Origin: Diadema setosum
Taxonomy: Eukaryota; Echinodermata; Echinoidea; Diadematoida; Diadematidae
Reading direction: 5' to 3'
DNA length: 64,000 bases
NCBI RefSeq assembly: GCF_964275005.1
Contig: NW_027307681.1
Coordinates: forward strand, 98,290-162,289
Part shown: in pieces, positions 11,863 to 25,900 of the stretch
Layout: the number at the start of each line of letters is the position of its first letter
Position numbering within the stretch: the first letter of the stretch is position 1
The notes under the pieces: model-generated
Seen by the model: only the letters and a program-made list of their open reading frames with translations
Told to the model about the DNA's origin: nothing
Database searches by the model: none
Translations under genes and position numbers: made by a program

Positions 11863-12368
11863 TTACTACATGAGTTGTTTGTATTGTGTGTGTGTGTCCG
11901 TCTGTCTGTCTCTCTTTCAGGTGAGCTTTTGTGTATAAAGCGCTCTTGTTTCCCTCCCCACATACATTACTGGCGATATGCCAACTATGATCAGCGGTGG
12001 CAGCATTCCAGTGATGATGACGCGTCCATAGTTTGAAGAAAGCAACAAAAACAAGCCAGGAAGTTTAAGTGAGGTTTGAGTCTATTATACACGTCCCCCT
12101 CGGCAACACATTTTAAAGAATTCCGATATTATTTCCGAAAATGTGCTGTATACTGTACTTGGTGCACATGATTGAAAAAGGAGTCGACCGTGCACGCATG
12201 GCAAGTAGCGAGTGTAACAGTTCCGTGTGATATATTCGCTGCTTCAGAGATTCGGGCGGGATCATGTGGAGGGATATATCGGAGGTATATATCATCTGCC
12301 GTAAGGTTGTACCAGTTGGATTCCGAATTTCTCTGGACATCTACCGAAGGCATCGGATATCCATTACC

Positions 12369-12478
12369 ATGGAACCGCAATGGATTTTAATCACCTTTGT
12401 CGGACTCACAAGCTTGTGTATTTTCTCATCAGTCATGGTAACGGAGCAGAACATCGTGCCTGAACAGCGATATGGCAA
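12369..12478 (+). CDS. ST8SIA-like: Sialyltransferase exon 1: cytosolic tail and signal anchor
   Basis: The ATG at 12369 has a strong context (accATGG) and is followed by a ~19-residue hydrophobic segment, as in type II Golgi enzymes. The frame is also open from an ATG at 12264, which would add 35 residues to the cytosolic tail; I prefer 12369 for its context. The donor is aa|gtgaaa at 12479, leaving two bases of a codon. The tandem TATA-like stretch ggatatatcggaggtatata at 12271-12290 could belong to the promoter, but this is weak. Confidence 0.6.
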
Positions 12479-14479
12479 GTGAAAAACCTCTAGAATCGGT
12501 TTCTTTGTAGTAACGCTTCGGATACTGCGTTCTGCCCAGTATATCTCAATTGCAGATTTTACTGCTACATCGTGCAATGTGCTTAATTATTCGTTTTTAT
12601 TTAATTGATATGAGGAAAGGAATGGCAGCTTTGTTATTTTTAAGCACTTGCATCACCATGATAATTTCACACAGGAACTATATAGGCCTATAATGCTGAT
12701 GTTTTCTAGGACATAAAATATCGACTTTATAGACTAATTGAGGCTTCATCAAGGTTAAGATGTCAATGCCGTAGCTTCACTAGTCCTTAATCATGAACAC
12801 AAATCTATTAATATAAATAGTTTCTTTGACATTAGGAATTTAGGAATGAAATCTTTTTGGAAAAAACAAGTTAACTATTCTGTTCTTGTGTACTTCAATC
12901 TCGTCTTACAACCAGATAGACTGTCCTTCATATCCATCAATTCGTCGAACAATATTTGGTCAAGAAATCGCCAGTTCGTCGTATAGTCCATATGAAATGC
13001 AAGGGACTTGTTGTACTCAACCATTTATATTCTCACACCATTCAAATTGATTTCAAGTACACGTAAAATCGCGAAAAGGCATGCTATGATTACTGAATAT
13101 CATCAAGTTATACTCCAGATTACTCGGAAAGATGGCGGCTTCGAGCCCCGATCATTGAACGCACACATGCACTTGCGCATATCGAATTTTTCAGTCCATC
13201 CATATAACCATGGTAACTGACAACTGTTTGACTGATTAGGCAGTTGTGACTGTAGAACATCTTTGCATCATATGACGATTCTATATTTCCTGTATCTTTA
13301 CGACTTAGATATTACATTTATGCTATACTAAATTTGCACTTTTGGCATTTATCATTTTCTACCACACGCATGAGCAGTATAACCTTACTAAAAGTGAGGA
13401 AACAAAAACCATGAAAACGTTGTCGACTCAACGAAAACAACATACACAATCATTTGTATAAAGATAATAAACGCTACTTGGAAGTGACTGTGGGATTTCC
13501 CTAGGAGTTGGAAGCGGGGAGCGGGAAGAACTACTCGAGCCTGCGTACCCTGTCATCGTCTGTGTACCGAATGTAGTTTGCGGGGTTCGCCAAGATGGGG
13601 GCCTGTGTGCAATCAAGCGAGGAGTCGGGCTATTTGTTGGCGACTGCAGACAAATAGACGAAGCACTTCCCCCTCTACAATTCTGTGGATCCCCCCCCCC
13701 CCGTCCCCATCACGTACTCTACTGGTAACTGATGACATTTAACACATAACAAACTGAAAACATGAAAGTAACGACGCCTAAGATATCAATTTGAACGACC
13801 ACACAGTGTGCAGTACCCCACACAGAACAAACATTGTTAATATACGGTTGATTGGTGGACTTGCTCATAAGTCAAATTCTTGCCCATGATGGCAAGCCAA
13901 ATTCTTGCCCATGATGGCAACCCGAAACACAAAACCGCTTGTGCAAGACACTGAAGTTCTTTCTGTGATAAAGGCAGCTGTAATGGAGGCAGTGGAAGTA
14001 AAGCCTCTTGTTGGTGCTGCCAAGAAACCAAGACCAATTATTGTGAAATTCACGTCTTACGAGTACCGCTAACTTCTGTTCAGCAATAAAAGAAAGCTCA
14101 AGGAAGCCAGAGGGAAAAACAAGGACATCAACCTGTACGAGGATTTCACTGATGTAAGAACAGCTCTTCTCTCATGTCTCTGGGAATCATTTCAGCAAAT
14201 GAAGACGCCGAACAGCAAGATACCATGGACGGGCGGACGGGCCAGTGTATGTTGTGTTGAACTCTACAGGCGGACATTCCACAAAGAAAGTGACCTAGAA
14301 GAGACCTAGATATCTTGTAAAACCTGAAAACAACTACTTTTTATCTTGCATTCAACAAAAAAAAATCAAAAAAGAAAAAATATCGAAATCTCCAGGTGCA
14401 ACAGATTGTCTTTCTTTCATTCTCTCTAAAGTATCTTTTATAAGTTTTTGAATATTTGTGCTTAATCATTTATCATTTG

Positions 14480-14518
<39 letters not shown>

Positions 14519-17500
14519 CGTAATTTTAAGTGTGTATTGTGTATGTGTGTTGTGATGGTCCCTGACAAAAAGAAATCACTCTTACCATCTCTGAAATCAT
14601 ATATGAAAGGAGTATCTCAATATCTATCTCCTCCAAATGGCAATAATGATGAAGACTTTGAACCCTCGCATGCCTTTTATACTCCTGATGAATTTAACCA
14701 AAAAAAAAAATAGAATTATGTCTGAAATATCATTTTCTTGCCTGCATGTGAATTGTAGAAATATGAATAAGAATTTTTATATCATGTCATTAATGTTCTT
14801 GATGTACAATTTTCAATCAAATGTGTTTCTATTTTTATATAAATGGGTATAATCTTGTGCGTAATGGTAGAGAAAATAGAAGGGGTGGTGAAGCTGCATT
14901 ATGTAAAGAGCAAATTATATTTTAGTGTAGATATGATTTAAAGGTGAATGTTGGTCCATGTTTTGAGTCTATATTCATTGAAACGAAAAAAAAAATTATA
15001 AGAATATCATAGTTGGTGCTGTGTATCGCCAACCAGTTCAATGTGTGCGATCTTTTACTGAAATTTTGAGGAAAAATTTTAATGATTGTAGATAAAGAAA
15101 ATGAGTTAATCTATTTATTAGGAGATGTTAACATTAACTTATCCAGTATTTCTGTTTGTAAAAAACTGGCTGATTTTTTTTTTAGATGTTAGTATGGTTG
15201 ATTAAACATACCCACTTATTCATAGTCGAACTCGCATGACAAATAGTGCAGTCTCTTCACTTGATATCACAATTACTAATGAGTTAATATGATTACTGGT
15301 GTATTATTAGCAGATATAAGTGATAATTTTCCAGTATTTTCTCTTTCTCATTTAGAACTAGATTTTCATTATTCAGATCCAGCACATAGGTATGTAATGA
15401 ATGATGATAATGTTTGTAATTGTGTGAAAGAAGTAAATGTTGTAAATTGGAAAGTCAATGCTAGGTATGTTAATGTACCCTAGAATTATTGAAGAAATTT
15501 AAGTACATTTATAATTTGTGTTTTCCTTTGAAAGAGATTAGTGAGAAGAAGTTCAGAAATAAGCCATGGTTTAATAAGGCGTGAAGAAAGTTATGTTATA
15601 AATAGTATATTATGTATAAAAGATATTTCATAAAATGTACTCGAGAGAGATATGACAAATGATAAATTATTACCAAATTATGTAACTCAAGAAATTAATA
15701 ATGCACGGAGATTTTATTCTAAAAATGAATTAGAAAAGGCCTCTGACAATCTTAGAAGCACAGTCATGGAAGGTACTAAATGGCATGATTGAAGGGGTCG
15801 GTGCAATATAGTGCCAACCCACACAATAGTCATTTTGAGATAATTGCTGTTGAACCTTTGGAAAGTACATACATTGTACATTAATAAAACATGAATGTTT
15901 GCATTTTTTACCATCTTATCGGTTGAATTCAAATATGATATTTTCACGGAGATTAGAGTGAAGGATAAGGATTATGAAAATGCATGTAACTCAACTTTGA
16001 GAAAAGTGTGGGTTAGCACTATATTGCACCGACCCCTTCAATTGGTTCTGGAGTTAAGAAAAAATTTGCTACCCACGATTCTTCATTGCAATGATAGAGA
16101 AATTACAGGGAAATATGCAATTAGCAGGCCTAATGAATTTAATGAATATTTTACCAATATTGGAGAAAGTGTGGCAGGACAATGTGATGATGTAGGATAC
16201 GACAAATGTATGCAATACGTTCATAAAAACCCAGCAAGTGCCTTTTTCTTGTCATGCACTCCTAAAGAGATCATTAATATTGTGTGTTAATTAAAAGATA
16301 AGAGTCCTGGCTTTGATAATGTTGATGTAGCTAGGGTACAGAAAGTTATTCATATTTTGTCTGTCCCAATATGTGCAATAATCTACTTATCATTTACTAA
16401 TGAAAATTGCGAAAGTTATTCCTATTTTAAAGGTGGCGATAAAGAACAGATGTCGAATTATGTTACTGTTTCTATTATTACCATTGTTTTCAAAAATTTT
16501 AGAAAAATGCGTATATTCACGAATTTTAAAATTTTTGTATAAGTGCAATATAATAACAAATAGCCACTGTTGGCCTATTATTGAATTTGTTCATAAAGTT
16601 GTAAATGTTTTGGATAATAGAGATATAATGATAGGGTTTTTTTAGATTTAAGTATATAAGGCATTCGATACTAATCATATTTTATTACATAAGCTTTATT
16701 TGTACGAAATTCGTTGAGTGATATTGAAATGGTTTGCAATTTCTTTAAGTAATCGTAAGCAGTTTGTGACTTCTGAAGCTGTAGAATCAAAATTGATGTC
16801 GGTAAGATGCGGCGTGCCCCAGGGGTCCATCTTAGGCCCACTCCATTTTTTTTTTTACATCAATGATATAGTCAATGTTTCTGATGAATTACAAACGATA
16901 TCATTTGCGGATGACACGAGTGTGTTAATGTCCGATAATAATTTTCATGTACCTAAAAGTCATTTCAACAAGGAATTTAGTAAACTTGTTGATTAGTTCG
17001 ACTGTAATAGTCTTGTGATTAATGTAAAAAAGACAAACTATATATTTACCAATAAACAGATTAAGATATGTGGTATACGGATTAAATTTGAAGATATTAT
17101 GATAAAATAAGTTAAATTTATATATTATTTTATTACGATTGATAATAAATCTAAATGTTATGAGCACACTCGTGTTATCTGCAACAAATTAGCCAAAAAC
17201 ATTGGAGTATTTACCAGATTGAAATTCTTTCCTAAAAGATTTTAACTACATTGTACATTTCATTAGTTCTCCCGCATTTGAATTATTGTTCGGTAATAAG
17301 GGCCAATTCTAGTATGTCATTCATTCATTAATTCATTTATTTTTCATTTCCAACAAAAACATATAAATATAATATTACAAAAATTGAATACAGTGCATAA
17401 ATTTCATCATACAAAGTAAAGGATAAATTTACAGAAAACTTGTAGGTATAGGAAAATGTTGGAAATGGGGAGGAATGCTAAAACTGAGCTTGTAGGCTGC

Positions 17501-20500
17501 ATTCCCCCCACACGTAATACAAGAAATTATATGATCGATTGACTGATAAACATTGAAAATGGATGAAACAAAGAAACTAAGACAAAAAGACCTATAACCT
17601 AACTTATCCGAAACAAAACCCTGAACGAATCCCTACACTAAGTCGCTGTCATGCCGGAAAAGAGAGGAGAGAAACAAAGTAGTATGTGTGTGTGTGTGTG
17701 TGTGAGTGTGTGTGTGTATGAGAGAGGGGGGGGGGGCGGAGAAAGCAGCTTAATGCGTGCAGTGAAGATAAAAGACGAAAAAAAAGTCAAATGTAAATAG
17801 AATATTATTTCTTCAAACTTAAATTATTCGACCGATAAATCATAGCGATTATCATGCCCACACGACTACTACAATATTATACCAATGGAAACTATTGAGG
17901 TTTCAAGATATTCACATTTATCAGTGAGCAACATTAATCTATCTTTTAAGCATATGATTCATAAAAGTTTATTAGGTTATTTTAAGTTATATATAATTGT
18001 AGATATAATATGAGAAATTCTAACATATATGCTGTTCCTCTTTCCAGGACATGGATGTTGGCTACTGTACTTCAGAGAACTTTACTTCACAGTGTTTTTG
18101 ACTGCAATCCCCTTCTCAATGCTGATGCACCGAGGGCTCCTTCCGAATCACACTGCCCACTTCTTAAGGAATTTACTATAATAATCGTGATCATGACTGC
18201 ATTCAGATAACCCACATTTTGGTTTTGGGAAATTTGTCCTTTTTTGTGTCTCGATTAGTGACATAAATGTCATCTTATTTTCATGCTTAAATGTTTATCT
18301 TTCAGGTTTCCACACATTGTCAAAGCATTTGGAGGCGTCTCTTTGTCCCGACGATTGGGGGAATGAGGAAGAGATAGCAAAAATGAGGCGAGTATGTAAT
18401 CAATGCATAGCAGGCGTAACGTCGTCTGATTACTGGGCCAGGCCAACGAGGAGGCATGACTTTTCTTTCTTTCTTTCTTTCTTTCTTTGCCTAACTTTGC
18501 GGCATAACGTGTTTAACTCTAAAAAATCCACATTTCTATATACTAAAGATCCTGTGTAGCTTACAAACTTTCTTGCAAGTTGTTAGGAAATGACACATCA
18601 TCAACTCACTCAGCTACATATTTCTATTGTCTATTCATGACCTATTTTCTTAAACTTCACAATGTCCCAATTTCCCCAAATTTATCAGATTTCGATCAAA
18701 TTTACCGTTGTGCTAGTAGTGTTTTAAATGTTATTTTACATCATTATCTTATTAGCTGGTCGAGAACAGATTTAACTTTAGTTAAGACGATGTCGACAGA
18801 ACCTGAAGAGCATGTTATATTGTCAATAACAGTAATTAAGATTCAGTCTGAAACTGTTGCTCATTGTACTTTAAAAGGTACTGGTGCAGCTTTGGAAACT
18901 GAACATGGACAGGATATGATACGTTATAGCAAATTATTCATAGAACATAGGAGTGAATAAACACAAGCAAGAGGTGTATTAACTATTGTAGAATAGATAA
19001 TGAGGAAGGTTTTAACGTTCACGTTGAAAACATCTGTAAGAGTTGGTATTATTTGATTAGACGAACGGAAATTTTGTGTTGGCTGGTAACAGTGCAGGGT
19101 ATCTTGATGGCAAACAGAGGCAAGTCTATGTAATGTACAATAGACAATGATTCGTTATGGTTGATTAGGAAATCATATTGTACACTTATTTATTTTGAAA
19201 ACAATGAATTACCGCGTTTTATCACTATACTCTTTGTAATACTAATTTTCAGCCTTCTCTTTGTAATTTGACCGGACTATAGACTGTTCTTAATGGTTGT
19301 TAATGTTCCGTACCATTATCTAGAGAGGTGTTTTCCAAGCGTCGGACGTTGAGACAAACCCTCCAGTTATTCAAAACCGGTATTTCACCGATGGATATGC
19401 GATTCTCGACTAACCGTCAAAAGATAGCGCAACTCAACCAGACTACCAACATGAGGGAAAGGTGGAACTGTCATACATGTGCTATCATTGGCAACTCTGG
19501 TGTGCTAATAAACAGTAAGTGCGGCCACCTTATCGACAGCTCCGATCTTGTAATGCGAATGAATCTGGCGCCGTTTGGTGGCGAGTTCGCTTCCGACGTC
19601 GGTTCGAAAGTCAGTTTAATGACGTTGAATACCGCACAATACAGGCACCTGACACACTGTATGGACAACTACGGCAACATCACTCTCGACGGGTTACCAC
19701 GCTTATGTTCGAGACTACTAAAAGGCTTAAGCCGCATGAACGGCAGCGTCCTATGGTATTTCGGGTCTATGGCCCACAACAATCGGCTGAAAACAGCGCT
19801 GGCGATGTTGCGCGATTTCTACAATCTCCACTTCGGTTTCGCCTACAGCCCGGCAGAGATCAAGAGTGAAATTCAAAGTGAGTATAGATGGGACACTGAG
19901 GTGAAAATGAAATAAAATGTAGAAATATAAAAATAAACGGTGAAATTTAAAAAAAAATATCAAAATGGTTTTACGTTATTTCGAGGATACTGAATCCGAT
20001 CAGTCTCATGCAACTCATACATCCTTGAAGGTAGGCCCTATTTTGATATTCAAGGTTTCCGGCAAAGTCTCAAAACCCTTTCTATTTCCTCATTAATGTT
20101 GACAAAATGAAAAGAAAAATCTTTGAAATGAAGATTATTTAACGTTACATCCACGCAGTGCATACATTTTCCTGTTGTAGGCCTAAATTGAATATTAGTG
20201 CAATTATGTGAATTAAATCGCTGTTACAAAATAAGTATATGTCTGAATATTATCATCATTTCAATTTACTGTATGTGTATTTCATTGCTGATTTAATGTA
20301 AGCATTAATTACAATATCAGTAGCAAGATAAACGTTTCCACATCAGTCAGATGAAAATCCAAGCTACAGATTATTTTCGCGGTCAGTAATTAGAGCACTA
20401 TTTCATTTTCTATTCACAGTAGCCCGACCTCTTTTTCCCGAGCTAATTCGATAGGTGAGCATGCGCAAACAGCATCGGTCGAGCGTGCGCCTTCAAAAAG

Positions 20501-21030
20501 TTACACGGGATTCAATTTTGTGTGCAGGTTGGCCTTGATGGATCGGGTCACACACAGTAGACATGATTGGATGAATCACGATAATTTCTCGAGGCGAATT
20601 CATACTATCAAATGGCACTCTAGTTCGCAAATCATCACAATTTTTAGGAAATTTCCGAGTTAGGGGTCGAGAAATTTTCTCGAGCTTATCTTTCAAATTA
20701 GCTAGATAATTAATATTTGAAATCATTATAGACGTTTTCACATCAGCCGTATAGGCCTATATTGTTTCGAAATGACGCGCTATTTTCAGAATCTCGATCT
20801 TGAATTTTCATAACCTGATGACGAAATAGCGCGCTATTCGATAAGTAGCTACAAAGTAGTGATTGAAGGGTTAATTTTCAGAAATCTACATAGAGAGGAA
20901 AATTAATTTTTTAAAATAAGTTTTGAGGCAAGAAGCGAGAAGTCACTTCTCGGGGTATTGTTTTGTTTTGTTTTGTTTTGTTTTGTTCTTTTGGGGGTGT
21001 TTTTGTTTGTTTTGTTTGTTTTCTTTGGGT

Positions 21031-21062
<32 letters not shown>

Positions 21063-22833
21063 TTTTTGTCAAATGGCGATAAGTCCACTGTGTGCGGTAT
21101 AGAATCGGTGCGTTTTAAATCTTGCACATCGAATTTCTTCTTTTATCGCAATGCTCGTGAACGTTAACACAATTGATATTGATTTTGGGATGGAGATGTG
21201 CAAGATACTGTCGACCACAGGGCGCCGGAAGTGGGGGGCAGGGGGGCGGCCGCCCCCCCCCCCCCCCCAATCCAAAAAGTGGGGGGGCAAAACGCACTTT
21301 TGCCCCCCCAAAAAGCCCCCTCCAAAAAAAAAATAATAATAATAATGATAATAAAAATAAATGAATAAACAAAGAAAATAGAATAAATATGTATGTATAT
21401 GAATAAAGGGAAAAATATGGCTACAAACGGCAGCTTTTGGACTGTAAAATGTCAAAATTTTCAAGCTCGCTCGCTTCGCTCGCTCGCATCCAGCAGTTGA
21501 GCCCGGTGGCCCCCCCTTAATTTCTAAAGCGAAAAACATAGCTACGACGGCAGTTGTTGGACTCTAGAATGTCAAATTTTCAAGCTCGCTCGCTTCGCTC
21601 GCTCGCATTGAATCGTTATGCCATTTCTCCTAATGTTGCTGACAGTAATTGCCAGTAGTTGCGCCCGATGCCCCACCCTTAATTTCCAAAGCGAAAGATA
21701 ATATAGCTACAAACGGGAGTTTGGGGACTGTAAAATGTCAAACTTTTCAAACTCGCTCGCTTCGCTCGCTCGCATTGAATCGTTATGCACTCTCCTAATG
21801 TTGCTACCAGTAATTGCCAGCAGTTGCGTCCGATGCCCCCCTTAATTTCCAAAGCGAAAGATATAGCCACAAACGGGAGTTTTTGGACTGTAAAATGTCA
21901 AATTCTCAAGCTCGCTCGCTTTGCTCGCTCGCATTGAATCGTTATGCCATTCTCCTAATGTTGCTGCCAGTAATTGCCAGTAGTTGCGCCCGATGCCCCA
22001 CCCCTTAATTTCCAAAGCGAAAGATAAATATAGCTACAAACGGGAGTTTGGGGACTGTAAAATGTCAAACTTTTCAAGCTCGCTCGCTTCGCTCGCTCGC
22101 ATTGAATCGTTATGCCACCTCCTAATGTTGCTACCAGTAATTGCCAGCAGTTGCGTCCGATGCCCCCCCTTAATTTCCAAAGCGAAAGATATAGCTACAA
22201 ACGGGAGTTTTTGGACTGTAAAATGTCAAAATTCTCAAGCTCGCTCGCTTTGCTCGCTCGCATTGAATCGTTATGCCATTCTCCTAATGTTGCTGCCAGT
22301 AATTGCCAGCAGTGCGCCCGATGCGCCGCCCCATTAATTTCCAAAGTGACAGATACGGCTACAAACCCCAGTTTTGGGACTGTAGAACGTCAAAATTTTC
22401 AAGCTTGCTCGCTTCGCTCGCTCGCATTGAATCGTTATGCCATTCTCCTAATGTTGCTGCCAATAATTGCCAGCAGTTGCGCCCGATGCGCCCCCATTTA
22501 TTTCAAAGCGAAATATGTAGCTACAATTAAAACTCCAGTTTTGGAATGTAGAATATCCAAATGTTCAAGCTCGCTCGCTTCGCTCGCTCGCATTTTATTG
22601 TATGCCATTCACCTTATGTTGCTGACAGTATATAATTTGTCGATCGTTTCACACCGTCATTCCATAATCCATGTAAGGATAACTTACAATGTTTCCCAAT
22701 GACTGCGTTGTTGAATGTATCACATTCTGTAATGTATTGTAGTCCCATTATTGCTCACGCCACACGCACAAGCATACAGACCGTCAAAATTACTTTATGG
22801 TTCCCCCATGTTTCGACCCACCGTACGCCACTT

Positions 22834-22886
<53 letters not shown>

Positions 22887-22887
22887 C

Positions 22888-22919
<32 letters not shown>

Positions 22920-25900
22920 GTATATATATATATATGTATATATACATATGTATACATGTATATATATAATATACATAAATAATAGATGTGTGTGTGTGTG
23001 TGTACGTGTGTGTGTACGTGTATATATACTTTTCATTTTGAAGCGCCTGGAGCACTGAAAAGTCGACCTGTGCGCTATACAAGTAGCCACTATTATTATT
23101 ATTATTATTTATTATTATTATATTGTGTAACATATGCATGGTCTAATCTTGAGCCCCCTCCAATGTTTGCCCCCCAATCCAAAACTGCTTCCGGCGCGCC
23201 TGCTGTCGACAGTCCTCTTTTTTTGTATTGGAAACTATGTTACCATTGTGACGGCATATTTTGGCCATAATTCAGGGCATACTTTTGTTGATGGGGCTAC
23301 ATACCCTAAACGGCATGTTATGATAATAATGATAATGATGGTTACTTGTATAGTGCACAGGTCCACCAGTCGGGCTCATCGTGCTTCAAAAAATAGAAAA
23401 GATACACATGTACAAACATGACAACAGAGGAAGAAAATGGCAAACAATAAACAAACACATACCAGATAAAGGACACATTATTGTGCCAAACATTATAGAT
23501 TGCAGTTATAGTCCTCAGTGTGAGAGGAACAAATACGTTTTAAGTTTAGATTTGAGATTTGAATTACGCAATTATGGCAATAATTCGAAAAAATATTGTG
23601 GATGGCAGAAGTTCCTCATCATTCTTTTTTTTTTTTTTTTTTTTGGCAAGCAACATGCTAATAAACTTGGTACGCAAAATTGTGTCGGGGTGAAGCCATT
23701 TTTGAACGTGTTGGAAAGGGTGTTGCTATAGTAACCGCATCCCATGAAAATTATAAAGCAGGACAAAAAATTCGCATCAAACTACAGTACTTTCTGTAGC
23801 AATTGATTATGCAGTTCGGCACTCATGCTCTTCTTTGGCACAAAGGGAACCGGACAAAATGTTTCGAATGCGTATGGAAACTGCGTTGCAATGGTAACGG
23901 CACAGGGGCGTAATCCGGTGGGATGGGGGATAGGCCTATGCGCCCCCCCCCCCCCTCCCTTAAAAAAAAAAAAATCGGAAGAAGAAATGTGATCATGGTG
24001 ATTGTATAAATTTGGGCATAATGCATGACGTTCTTACTCCCTCCTTCAGAGAGCTTAAGGGGGATGGCTAGTACCTGATCAGATAGAATCAGTGGAATGC
24101 TGGGGGATCCCGGATGATTGTTCCAATCCTTGTGGGATTCATTTAATAGTACATTATATATCTATTGTTTTGTGAAAATTCTTTGCTTCAGAATGGTCTC
24201 ATATTCAAGTAATGTGCAGTTTAATCTCCCCGTTACTGTGCAGGCATGCTAACCTGGAAACATTACTCTTGAATTAATCCTTCAAGGATTGGAACAATCA
24301 TCCCCCAGCATTCCCACTCATTCCCACTGATCAGTTCCTAGCCATCCCCTTTACAGCATTCTATGTGTGATTTGTATGCATAATTTCTCAAGCGCTCGCT
24401 CGCAAAATTAATGATATCAACTTACAGCATGGACCAGATGTTGTAAACGTAAAATAGCATAGGGCCTAAATGTATACATGCTATGACCCACACCACTCGG
24501 GATTCTCTATTTGTTCAAAATGATTACTGACGAAAAAGATAAAATCGCCAGAATTGACTCTCCACCCCCCCCTCCCTCCCCCATTTCCTGAATCACTGAA
24601 CAAACGATGATTGCTCAGCCAGGATACACCTTTGGGCATAAACTAGTCAAGGCGCTAATTCCTGTACGGGCCTTAATTAAGGAGTTCGTTCAACCCCCAC
24701 CCCGCAGAAAAGGTTTGACCACACAGAGTGTAGATGGGACCTCCAGGAACACTCCCAGGTAGTATGTGAGTCGAAATTGTGGTATCAATAAAATTTTACA
24801 GGCCATTTTAGTTGCGACAAGACCTTATTGTTCGAAATAGAGTCTGCGCACGCCAAGACTACTACACGCACCACTAGCACTGCTACAGGCGCCAGTGCCA
24901 GTGGTGCGTGTAGTAGTCTTAGCGCACGCAGACTTTTCCTCGGCAAACAAGGGTTTTTTGCCAGCAAACTCACTAGCTGAGGTCAGTGTAGTTTAGTTTC
25001 TAGTCGTTTTTATTTCGTGTATATTTTTTCCGAGTTGCAGCAAGCCGAGTGAGGTTGCATACCCAGTGATTGTGACCCCAAACCGTTCGGGCGTCGCAAT
25101 CACTTGGTATGCGCCTTCGCTCGGCTTAGCACAATAAAGTGGGCTTCTACACATGCGCAAGCTGCAACTCGGAGAGATATAAACGAAATAAAAACGACTA
25201 GAAACTAGACTGGGGTCGGTTACGGCTGGCACTGAAAATTACAACATAATCACAGTTTTTTGCAGTTATTCATGAATAATTCCTCAAAACACGTAAAACC
25301 ATATATATATATATATATATATGTTGCTAGAGATGTCAGCAAAACAATGGGATACATTGTAAGTTAAAATATTGTGCATGGTTACCATGGTAACCAGATG
25401 TATACAGGTGATTGATAATCCAAAAAATGCCTCCAACTGCTGCAAACTTTGGTACTTTTGTTCAGTTTTTTTCTGTAGATAGGTGAATTAAAAACAAACA
25501 TTTCTATTGATTATTGTTCAAAAAAGTTTTTTTCCTGTTGCCATGGCAACCAGTAATATCCAATCAGGATTCAGCTGTCACTACTTAAGAACTAATGCCC
25601 ATATTTTCAAAAAGCTCAATAAGCATGTCATTCTCCATAATTGTACCATTTACCGTACTTTTAACACATATTTGACTTCAAATTACAGGCAAATGTTGTT
25701 TCCAGCAATGTATGGACACAAAATTCCCTTCAAATCTATGTTAATACAGAGAGCAAAGCCGACGATATTCTGATATTAGCTTTTTTAGAGTATATATTTT
25801 ACAGAGAATTGGTTATTTGAAACAACCTTGGAAAGAGCAGAAGAGAGCAATTGATTGTTCATGTTCTTAAAGGAAATTTATTGAAGAATGCAGATAAATT

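Noticed and set aside
18580-18960. 126-codon intronic ORF
   Set aside because: No motif and no splice sites fitting the sialyltransferase frame.
21436-22620. CRISPR-like array of direct repeats
   Set aside because: The intervening segments are also repeated between copies, so it is a ~165 bp satellite, and the genome is eukaryotic.
21984-22702. Long ORFs (117 and 196 codons)
   Set aside because: They run through satellite copies and repeat the same peptide; frames of a repeat, not a gene.
22699-23139. ORFs on both strands with Tyr/Ile repeats
   Set aside because: Translation of (TA)n and (GT)n microsatellites.
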